6,576 nucleotides of DNA from DATLAN01 sp035527455 (GTDB taxonomy: Bacteria; Planctomycetota; Planctomycetia; Pirellulales; Thermoguttaceae). The position numbers and the translations under genes are program-made. Of this stretch, positions 1 through 5,288 are shown piece after piece (positions within the stretch are counted from its first letter, which is position 1; each line of letters begins with the position of its first letter). The DNA lies in assembly GCA_035527455.1 (NCBI GenBank), contig DATLAN010000365.1:1-6576 (forward strand). Direction: 5' to 3'. The notes under the pieces are model-generated. The model ran no database searches. It was not told where the DNA came from and worked only from the letters and a program-made list of their open reading frames with translations.

Positions 1-50
1 GATTCGCAAGCGTGTAGCTGGATTCGCAAGAATTCAGCCGCATTCGCATG
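1..50. repeat. 20-bp-periodic ATTCGCA motif, three copies
   Basis: The motif (G/C)ATTCGCA(A/T)G occurs at 1-10, 21-30 and 41-50. The first two copies are identical and the third differs at two bases. The repeats start exactly 20 bases apart, while the bases between them differ. The second copy lies inside the left arm of the 26-bp inverted repeat, and its reverse complement recurs at 95-104. The array may extend left beyond the window. Its function is unknown. Confidence 0.6.
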
Positions 51-111
51 AACTCGACCAAGTATGCACGATCTCATACCGGCCGGGCTGAATTCTTGCG
101 AATCCAGCTAC
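14..111. repeat. Long perfect inverted repeat (26-bp arms) downstream of the glycosidase gene
   Basis: Bases 14-39 and 86-111 are exact reverse complements (26 bp, beginning GTAGCTGGATTC on the left arm). They are separated by a 46-base loop that contains no further strong pairing. The structure begins 39 bases past the stop codon of the glycosidase gene, so its minus-strand transcript would carry a very stable hairpin at its 3' end. There is no T-run beside either arm, so this is not a classical intrinsic terminator. It may instead be a 3'-end stabilising structure, or a dispersed repeat or MITE-like element. No convincing target duplication flanks it: the neighbouring four bases are CGTG and CGTC. 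Confidence 0.8.
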
Positions 112-149
112 GTCTCGGCACAACCACGGACTCAACGCCGAGGAGCGTG

Positions 150-2948
150 CTATTGCTCCAACGTCACGGCGGCCAGGACGGGGGCGGCGGGGGTGGCGAG
201 GTCGTGGAAAACGATCTTCGAGATTTCCACCGGGCGAAGCTCGACGCCGAGGATGCTTAGGTGCCACGGCTGGCCGCGGAAGGCGACGGTCGTTTCTTCG
301 GCCTCCGGCGGCAGGGCCCATTCGTCGGCCGTGCGGCCGGTGATCAGCGGGACGGTCTGCGTCTGGCCGTCGGCGTAGTGGATCACGTACTCGGCCACCG
401 CCCCCCACGGCCCCGTGCCCGGGTCTTGCGAGTCCCAGCCGTGGACGTTGCCGAGGAAGAAGAGCCGCTTGCCTTGCCGGCCGACGGGAATCTCGACCTG
501 CTTCGGCCACGTGCGATTGGCCGGGGCCCGCGGCGAATGGAGCACGACCAGCCCGCGTCCTTCGTTCTTCGCCGGGTCGATGATCTCGAAGGGCACGCCG
601 GCGGCCGTCTGCACTCCGGTCGGCAGGCCGGTGAAGAGGTACTTGCCGGGGTTCTCGACGCCGAACGGCGCCCGAAACGGATCGGTGTTCGCCAGCGGGG
701 TCAGATCGAGCATCCGGCACGAATCGGCGGCAAGCGGCGTGGCCAACGGCAGCGGGACCAGCCCGGGAATCGGTTCGAACAGCGGGCCGGCCTGGTCCGT
801 GTAGAGCTTCACCACCGTGGGGAAATCCCAGCGGGTCTTCTGCGGCGAGCGCAGGACGACCTCGACGCCTTCGGGCGGCGTGCCCAAAAGCGGGCGCGAC
901 TCGGGCAGGTGCAGGACGATGCGCTTCGGCCGTAGGGCAGGTTTCCTAACCTGCCGAGCGGAAGTGTTGTTGGTGCCGGGGATATCATTGAGTTGGCAGG
1001 TTGGGAAACCTGCCCCACTTTGCGATTGGCAGGTTGGGAAACCTGCCCTACTCGGCGGGTCGAGCGTGAGTTCGACGCCGGTGGCCGTGCCGCGGACCGA
1101 GAAGCCCATCACGCCGAAGTGCGTCGGCGCCCTTTCCACGCGGATTTCTTGGCCTTCGTCGAGCCACCAGTCGGGCACGGCGGAGAGCAGGTGCAGCTCG
1201 TCGCCGGCCTCGTGCAGCAGCATGTGCCGCAGCATCAAGGCGTAGTTGCACGCCCCGGTCACATGCGGAATCGTGTGGCTCCAGGCCATGCGTTTCTGGT
1301 AGTAAATGCCTTCGGGAAATGCGTGGGCGGCGGTCGAGTGCAACAGGTACCAATAGAAGTCCTCGACGACCTGCTCGTGCTGGCCGCGGATCAGGTCGGT
1401 CATGGTCGTGTACGCGCCCATGTAGGGATGGATGGCCTCGACGTTGCCACGGCCCTTCCACTGGATGGTGCCTTCGATGAACCCGCCGGCAAACTCCTCG
1501 CGCACGTGACGGCTCAGCGCGGCCACACGGGGGTCGTCGCGCGGGAACAGCTCGGTCGGCCAGAGCGTCTCGGTGTTGCCCCAGTGCGTGCCGTCCTTTT
1601 CCCAACTCGGCGGGAAGTGCGGGAGCCCCGTCTTCTTCCACATTGCGTCGATATCCTTGCGATAGGCCGCCGCCTCGGCCAGGAGCTGCTCTGCGTCCTC
1701 CGCTTTTCCGAGCGCTCCGGCGGCATCGGCCGTACAGAGCATCCCGCGGAGGTTCCATAGGTCATAGCCGACGATGTGGTGCTGGGCTTCCCAGAGACAT
1801 TCGCCGTCCGCGGGCGCGGCATGCAGAACGCCGGTGAACGGAGCCGGAGTCGCGCGACGCGCCTTCATCGTCCAATGGACGGCGCGGAGCATCCGGGGAT
1901 AGACCCGTTCGAGAAATGCACGATCGCCGGTGATTTTCCAGTACTGCCAGAGGGTCCAGACCGACTGGCCGTTGGCATCGAGCTGTTTTCCCTGGTTCCC
2001 GCCGCCGCGAAATCGTCCTTCGTCGTCTTGGCAATCCAAATAGCGCTGCACGGCCTTCGCGGCCGCCTCGGCCAACCCGGCCTCCTCCAGTTCCATAACC
2101 TGATATGCGCCGTCGCGCGGATAGAAGATGTCGTAGAAATCCTCGCCGCCGTGTACCTCGCCATGGTCGCTGGCGATCAACTGGCAAACGTGGGCGGCCA
2201 GCAACGCTTCGCTCGCCTTACGGCAGGGCACTTCGATGCGGGTGGCACGGTCCGCCACGCCCTGCCAGTATTCCGCCGTGCGGCTCAGCCACAACTGCGG
2301 GTCCTCTTCGTCGTACTTCTTCGGATCGTCGATCGGGAAGAACGGGTATCGCGCCACGCCCTCGGCCGAACCGCCCGGCGGGAGTTGCCAAGACCAGGCG
2401 TGCCGGCGGGTAGGAACCTTATCGACCTGCGCACCGCGCTGCTCTTCCGGCGTTCTCGGCACCTGCGCATTGGCCTTCGGTGCGACTTCCACGTTGGCCT
2501 CGACGGGCTGATCGGTCGTATTGATGGCCTTCACCTGGATCCAGTTCAGGAAGTTCTCGCCCTCGGTCGGCCAGTCGAAGGCCCCCTTCCAGTCCTTCAC
2601 ATCCGGCAAGGGCGTTGCCCAGTACGCCACTTCATAACGCACGGGTCCCTCTTCGGCGGTCACCAGGATGATCGGCATCCAACCGTGCATCGCCAGCTTG
2701 GGATTCCTACGGTTCAAGGGAATCCGATCGGCACCGAGGCGAATCTCGACCGGCATCTTGCCCGCCAGGACCAGTTCGTTGTCGGGCGTAATGCGACTGC
2801 CGGACTCGTAGTCCTTCAGACCGACGACGTTCCAATTGTTGGTGAAGTAATCGAACGGCTCTTCGGCCTGAGTGCGGCAGACGGTCGACGGCACGAGCAA
2901 CGCCATCCAGGAGACGGCTCGACAGAACGAATAGGAACGGCTGATCAT
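150..2948 (-). CDS. Secreted six-hairpin (alpha/alpha-barrel) glycosidase-like protein with C-terminal beta-sandwich module, 932 aa
   Basis: This is a probable exported carbohydrate-active enzyme; substrate and exact family cannot be fixed from sequence alone. I chose the ATG at 2948 because it opens a signal peptide: Arg4 and Arg10, a hydrophobic stretch about 11-23, and a TQA-E cleavage site near residue 28. An upstream ATG at 3116 would bury it. Residues about 30-250 look like an N-terminal beta domain. About 250-590 form a helical-hairpin barrel with YPRDGAY (276-282), ANGQSVWTLWQYW (325-337), WEAQHHIVGYDLW (386-398) and FPEGIYYQKRMAW (544-556). Carboxylates in these motifs, such as Glu387 and Glu546, are candidate catalytic residues by analogy with glucoamylase and debranching-type enzymes. 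A THFGVMGFSVR strand (609-619) matches the C-terminal beta domain typical of such enzymes. Residues about 634-673 are encoded by palindromic repeats. Residues about 747-929 form a further beta-rich module (FEIIDPAKNEG, YVIHYADGQ) that I associate with glycan-binding or jelly-roll folds. It stands alone on this strand. Confidence 0.85.
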   Translation of the reverse strand: MISRSYSFCRAVSWMALLVPSTVCRTQAEEPFDYFTNNWNVVGLKDYESGSRITPDNELVLAGKMPVEIRLGADRIPLNRRNPKLAMHGWMPIILVTAEEGPVRYEVAYWATPLPDVKDWKGAFDWPTEGENFLNWIQVKAINTTDQPVEANVEVAPKANAQVPRTPEEQRGAQVDKVPTRRHAWSWQLPPGGSAEGVARYPFFPIDDPKKYDEEDPQLWLSRTAEYWQGVADRATRIEVPCRKASEALLAAHVCQLIASDHGEVHGGEDFYDIFYPRDGAYQVMELEEAGLAEAAAKAVQRYLDCQDDEGRFRGGGNQGKQLDANGQSVWTLWQYWKITGDRAFLERVYPRMLRAVHWTMKARRATPAPFTGVLHAAPADGECLWEAQHHIVGYDLWNLRGMLCTADAAGALGKAEDAEQLLAEAAAYRKDIDAMWKKTGLPHFPPSWEKDGTHWGNTETLWPTELFPRDDPRVAALSRHVREEFAGGFIEGTIQWKGRGNVEAIHPYMGAYTTMTDLIRGQHEQVVEDFYWYLLHSTAAHAFPEGIYYQKRMAWSHTIPHVTGACNYALMLRHMLLHEAGDELHLLSAVPDWWLDEGQEIRVERAPTHFGVMGFSVRGTATGVELTLDPPSRAGFPTCQSQSGAGFPTCQLNDIPGTNNTSARQVRKPALRPKRIVLHLPESRPLLGTPPEGVEVVLRSPQKTRWDFPTVVKLYTDQAGPLFEPIPGLVPLPLATPLAADSCRMLDLTPLANTDPFRAPFGVENPGKYLFTGLPTGVQTAAGVPFEIIDPAKNEGRGLVVLHSPRAPANRTWPKQVEIPVGRQGKRLFFLGNVHGWDSQDPGTGPWGAVAEYVIHYADGQTQTVPLITGRTADEWALPPEAEETTVAFRGQPWHLSILGVELRPVEISKIVFHDLATPAAPVLAAVTLEQ
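932..955 (-). repeat. Palindromic repeat copy 1 (inverted orientation), inside the glycosidase gene
   Basis: On the plus strand this reads GTAG followed by GGCAGGTT-TCCT-AACCTGCC, with perfect 8-bp arms and a 4-base loop. It is the reverse complement of copies 2 and 3 apart from one loop base relative to copy 3. In the protein it reads as RQVRKPALR. Confidence 0.85.
995..1018 (+). repeat. Palindromic repeat copy 2, inside the glycosidase gene
   Basis: GGCAGGTT-GGGA-AACCTGCC followed by CCAC, with perfect 8-bp arms and a 4-base loop. It differs from copy 3 by one base in the tail (CCAC versus CTAC). In the protein it reads as GAGFPTCQ. Confidence 0.85.
1028..1051 (+). repeat. Palindromic repeat copy 3, inside the glycosidase gene
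   Basis: GGCAGGTT-GGGA-AACCTGCC followed by CTAC. It starts 33 bases after copy 2, exactly 11 codons, so the peptide AGFPTCQ is repeated in frame. With copy 1 it forms an outer inverted pair matching at 23 of 24 positions. Confidence 0.85.
2853..2948 (-). other. Signal peptide region of the glycosidase-like protein
   Basis: The first 32 codons encode a basic start (Arg4, Arg10), a hydrophobic core (AVSWMALLVPSTV) and a plausible signal peptidase I site after Thr-Gln-Ala (26-28), followed by acidic mature residues. A cysteine occurs at 24 but no convincing lipobox surrounds it, so Sec export with type I cleavage is preferred. The ribosome binding site is weak: GGGTG lies about 8 bases before the ATG. 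Confidence 0.6.
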
Positions 2949-3328
2949 GGTATCGCACCCGGGTTGAGGTCTCGGGACATCACAGAGATATCTTGAGCAT
3001 AACCGAATTGCGCAGGTAATGCCACAATGTGATCGACTTGGCAGGGCCGGGTCTATCCGACCGAGAGTGTGCCAGAATGCGAAACCGTGGGGGGAGTCTT
3101 CGATGGAGATGCGCACTGGGCGCCGCAGGCACAGGCGTCGTCCGAGTGCTGCCAGCCGCTAATGTTCGTTTTCATCTGGGATCGTCTTTTGGCGGGATTG
3201 TCGCCCGTTGCGCTTTGAGCACACGTATGCGAGATTCATGCACATTCTCGCCTACAGCAATGACTTTTCTCGCGCTCTCGACGCCAGGGACCATACAGCT
3301 CTTAGCTGACTGTGGACTGAGTAGTGCT
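2949..3328. other. Gene-free stretch between the glycosidase gene and the two-gene cassette
   Basis: I see no convincing coding region here; open frames on either strand lack family resemblance and start signals. It should hold the promoter of the glycosidase gene and the 3' end of the membrane-protein transcript, but I find no clear -35/-10 pair on the minus strand. A modest hairpin lies at 3229-3251 (GCGAGA / TCTCGC, 11-base loop), 78 bases past the membrane-protein stop. It has no adjacent U-run in the transcript direction. An 8-bp palindrome, AGATATCT, lies at 2986-2993, about 40 bases before the glycosidase start. Confidence 0.6.
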
Positions 3329-3922
3329 TCACCGAGCACGCTGCACGGCTTCCTTTTCGAGAAGCAACACTACCGTGGCAGTCAACATTGACAGAAATCC
3401 GAACAAGAGCAGCCATGCGATTAGCAGGAGAGATCGGCAAATAGTAACTGACCAGGGCTCCCACACCTGCATAGGGTCGAATCCATACCCTTCCAACAAC
3501 TCCTGCACTGAATCTTCTTGAAGTAGCGGTTGAAGTCTTTCTTGTACGAAGAAAGTACCGAATCCGCCGACGACCTGGTTCGCTGAATCTGGTGCGTTGT
3601 ACACGCAGGTTGCCGACACAACAACGTAGATCGCAACGCAAGAAAACGCGATGATCGCAAGTGATGAGATTCGCCGCTTCAGCCGTTTTTCTGCGATATC
3701 TTTCCACAAGCTGTAAGTGGAGACCAGAACGATCCATATCACGATTGTCGTAAAATAGGAGATACCGCTTCGACCCGGCCATGGCGGTCCGATATCAAAG
3801 ACAAGATCCATCAGCGGGGGCGCAGCGCCCAAAGCCAAAATCGATGCGACAAGTGCTCGGCAATTCTTCAGCGTAACGGGAATGGGATCGAGTGCTGATG
3901 CTTGAGGGGGGTTGTTGGGCAT
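3329..3922 (-). CDS. Four-helix integral membrane protein, possible membrane effector, 197 aa
   Basis: The protein has a short cytoplasm-like N-terminus and four hydrophobic segments, at about residues 23-43, 54-73, 85-107 and 162-188. Between helices 1 and 2 is a PPWPGRSG turn (46-53). Between helices 2 and 3 is a basic stretch, KRLKRR (79-84). A soluble loop of about 55 residues (108-162) separates helices 3 and 4; it contains VVGGFGTFFVQERL, and then EGYGFDP and WEPWSVT just before the last helix. There are no enzymatic motifs. The pattern of a proline-rich PPWP turn, a conserved-looking loop and a WTPW-like entry to the last helix reminds me of small four-helix predicted pore effectors in bacterial conflict systems. 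That is recollection, not a database match. It starts 18 bp after the upstream secreted-protein gene, so the two are probably cotranscribed. No Shine-Dalgarno sequence is visible. It is AT-richer than the flanking enzymes. It could equally be an ordinary hypothetical membrane protein. Confidence 0.75.
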   Translation of the reverse strand: MPNNPPQASALDPIPVTLKNCRALVASILALGAAPPLMDLVFDIGPPWPGRSGISYFTTIVIWIVLVSTYSLWKDIAEKRLKRRISSLAIIAFSCVAIYVVVSATCVYNAPDSANQVVGGFGTFFVQERLQPLLQEDSVQELLEGYGFDPMQVWEPWSVTICRSLLLIAWLLLFGFLSMLTATVVLLLEKEAVQRAR

Positions 3923-3940
3923 AACGACGAACGCGCGCTG

Positions 3941-4672
3941 CTACAGGTGGTATGTCCCGTTGTGCAAGACTCTGATTTCTCTCAGCGGTCCATCCGGAGG
4001 TCGACGGTAATAGTAGGCACCCACCCTAAGCATGATTTCGGCATTGGCCGGGAATACGGAGAAAACGATTTCCGCGCCGGGTTTAATAGAAAGTAATCGG
4101 TATCGAGTTCTAAGTATAAGATGGACAGTCTCCGCGCCGGGAAGAATGAGTGTGACGTGGCGGTCAAAAAACCCTTTGTGATAAGCCACTTTCTCACGGA
4201 CGGCTCTGTATCCGCGGGACGCAGCATACCGTTCCATTGCCCGGGTGTAGATTGCGTCGATGCGCTTTCCGTAGTGAGTGATTCTGGCCTCGTCCGGTAT
4301 CCTCACGCTCTTTCTGTACTCAAGCTCTTCGTGGATTACTCGCTCGACGTCACGTAAGATGGGTGCCCAAAACCTCCTTTGGCTCCGCTTTCTCTTCTCA
4401 TGCGCAATTACCGCAACACGAAACTGTTCATAGACCGCATGGTTGACCACGTCCCCGCCAACTCGATCCAAATTGACGGATCCTAACAGCCAGGACATTG
4501 TGTCCCCTTCGAAGCGGATTGTCGTTGGGTCGTATTCCACAGCTCCGGAAGCGATCTCCTGCGCCGCAAGCTGCTTCAGTTGCGAGTGGTTGTACTGTGC
4601 ATAACTCCTGTCTGAGATGGCAGCCGTGACGCAGACGGCTGCCAGGAGTGATTTAGCTGTTTCAGGTAACAT
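3941..4672 (-). CDS. Secreted protein of unknown function, 243 aa
   Basis: I do not recognise the family. An N-terminal signal peptide is clear: Lys7, a hydrophobic run 8-19, and a SYA-Q cleavage site near residue 25, which supports the ATG at 4672. The mature middle (about 75-165) is strongly charged and probably helical, with clusters such as HEKRKRSQRR (91-100) and several Tyr/Arg-rich helices. The last 75 residues look beta-rich. They contain PGAE at 178-181 and again at 198-201, and PANAE at 208-212, each followed by a hydrophobic strand (VHLIL, IVFSV, IMLRV), then a Tyr-rich end. There are no cysteines in the mature part and no catalytic motif that I can name. It is the first gene of an apparent two-gene operon with the four-helix membrane protein, suggesting a role at the envelope. 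A sampled 60-base block (4141-4200) is about 47% G+C, against about 73% in a block of the dehydrogenase gene (5762-5821). Confidence 0.75.
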   Translation of the reverse strand: MLPETAKSLLAAVCVTAAISDRSYAQYNHSQLKQLAAQEIASGAVEYDPTTIRFEGDTMSWLLGSVNLDRVGGDVVNHAVYEQFRVAVIAHEKRKRSQRRFWAPILRDVERVIHEELEYRKSVRIPDEARITHYGKRIDAIYTRAMERYAASRGYRAVREKVAYHKGFFDRHVTLILPGAETVHLILRTRYRLLSIKPGAEIVFSVFPANAEIMLRVGAYYYRRPPDGPLREIRVLHNGTYHL

Positions 4673-4729
4673 TATTCTGCCCTGTCGCTTGGAGTCGCAA
4701 GGCTATCCGCGGATTTCCGTTTCCCACAT

Positions 4730-4758
4730 TGACGGCGTCAGCTTGCTCTGTTAACAGA
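4730..4758. promoter_or_regulatory. Two small palindromes in the leader of the two-gene cassette
   Basis: TGACG-G-CGTCA (4730-4740) and TCTGTTAACAGA (4747-4758) are perfect dyads 6 bases apart. They lie downstream of the candidate -10 box and about 60-85 bases before the first start codon. Such spacing would suit a repressor operator. On the plus strand the second dyad is followed by T6 (4761-4766), but no plus-strand gene ends upstream, so a terminator role is unlikely. Confidence 0.3.
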
Positions 4759-4818
4759 CTTTTTTCCGTGTTGTTCAGCCAAGTGCGAACGTCACCGTCC
4801 GTCGAACATCACATTCAA

Positions 4819-4824
4819 ATTATA
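4819..4824 (-). promoter_or_regulatory. Candidate -10 box for the two-gene cassette
   Basis: The minus strand reads TATAAT, a perfect sigma-70-type -10 hexamer, in a locally AT-rich stretch about 147 bases upstream of the 243-aa protein start. No good -35 hexamer sits at 16-19 bases (AACGCA at best), so the call rests on one box only. Planctomycete promoters are poorly conserved, which lowers confidence further. Confidence 0.3.
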
Positions 4825-4983
4825 TTCCTACTGAGTCCTGGTGCGTTTACGATTCCCGGAAACAAGTGCTCTTTCCGTGCTGTGTTAGGGCTTTTCTGAG
4901 ATGGCGCCAGTTTGATGGACACCTTCGCTTTCACCGGTCATCTGGCGGATCGCTTTGCGAACGGCTTCGCTCAGTACTAGGGG

Positions 4984-5202
4984 TCAGCCGTCTTTTTGTG
5001 GCACGCGATTGCCGATCGTCAGTTCACCGATTACCTGGTCACGCTGAATTTCCACAATCTGCCGATCGCGAGGGTCATCTTGGCGTTTGCCCGACGCCAG
5101 GGCGGGCTTTCCGCCGGCCAGAAAGTCGTTCCGTCATCGGTACAGCGTATGCTCCGAAATGCGGAACCGTCTGGCCAACTTCGCTGCTGGATGATCTTCG
5201 GC
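4984..5202 (-). pseudogene. Decayed IS3-type transposase OrfA fragment (helix-turn-helix plus coiled coil)
   Basis: Read on the minus strand, one frame gives HPAAKLARRFRISEHTLYR, a stop, then RNDFLAGGKPALASGK and RDRQIVEIQRDQVIGELTI. This is the helix-turn-helix followed by the heptad-type segment that I recognise from OrfA proteins of IS3-like elements. The stop (TGA, plus-strand 5134-5136) sits where the family has Trp in LYRW, consistent with a single TGG to TGA change. The frame ends at a second stop at 4984-4986, soon after the helical part. The N-terminus is missing: upstream codons in this frame show no family resemblance and no start codon fits. The segment between QIVEIQR and DQVIGEL seems shorter than I expect, suggesting a small in-frame deletion. 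No OrfB (DDE) domain and no terminal inverted repeats are visible, so the element is dead. Confidence 0.75.
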
Positions 5203-5211
5203 GCGAGGGGC

Positions 5212-5240
5212 TTGACACACGTTGTGACGGCGGCTAGCGT
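5212..5240 (+). promoter_or_regulatory. Candidate sigma-70-type promoter for the aldehyde dehydrogenase
   Basis: A perfect -35 hexamer TTGACA (5212-5217) is followed after 17 bases by TAGCGT (5235-5240), a 3-of-6 match to the -10 consensus that keeps its first T, the A and the final T. Transcription would begin near 5247, leaving a leader of about 40 bases. A CACA-CGT-TGTG dyad (5216-5226) lies over the end of the -35 box and the spacer. The -35 box lies immediately beside the recognisable end of the transposase remnant. Confidence 0.4.
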
Positions 5241-5288
5241 GGAAAGTTTGCTGGTGTTTCGAATAATCCTCAGACAATGGAAACCTCC

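Larger units (their letters stand above)
4673..4983. other. Gene-free leader region between the cassette and the transposase remnant
   Basis: I find no gene here. The half nearer the cassette holds its probable leader, with the TATAAT box and two dyads. The half nearer the remnant (4888-4983) continues the transposase reading frame open for 32 codons past its stop (LSEAVRKAIRQM...), and may be further decayed insertion-sequence DNA. I could not identify it. Confidence 0.5.

Noticed and set aside
932..1051. CRISPR array.
   Set aside because: There are only three units, one of them inverted. Spacings are unequal (39 and 9 bases), the units are perfect palindromes, and all lie inside a coding frame.
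1776..2996. Long open frame (about 406 codons) on the plus strand opposite the glycosidase-like gene.
   Set aside because: It is an antisense shadow of a gene with clear signal peptide and barrel motifs. Its own translation shows no recognisable family.
2949..3116. Extension of the glycosidase-like protein to an upstream ATG at 3116.
   Set aside because: It would place 56 non-conserved-looking residues before a well-formed signal peptide and defeat export. The ATG at 2948 is the natural start.
3191..3251. Intrinsic terminator for the membrane-protein transcript.
   Set aside because: Small hairpins exist at 3193-3207 and 3229-3251, but neither is followed by a U-run in the minus-strand direction.
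3029..3391. Plus-strand open frame of 120 codons across the gene-free stretch.
   Set aside because: It overlaps the 3' end of the membrane-protein gene, has no ribosome binding site, and its translation has no coherent hydrophobic or domain pattern.
4747..4766. Plus-strand intrinsic terminator (TCTGTTAACAGA followed by T6).
   Set aside because: The hairpin would have only four base pairs, and no plus-strand gene ends upstream of it.
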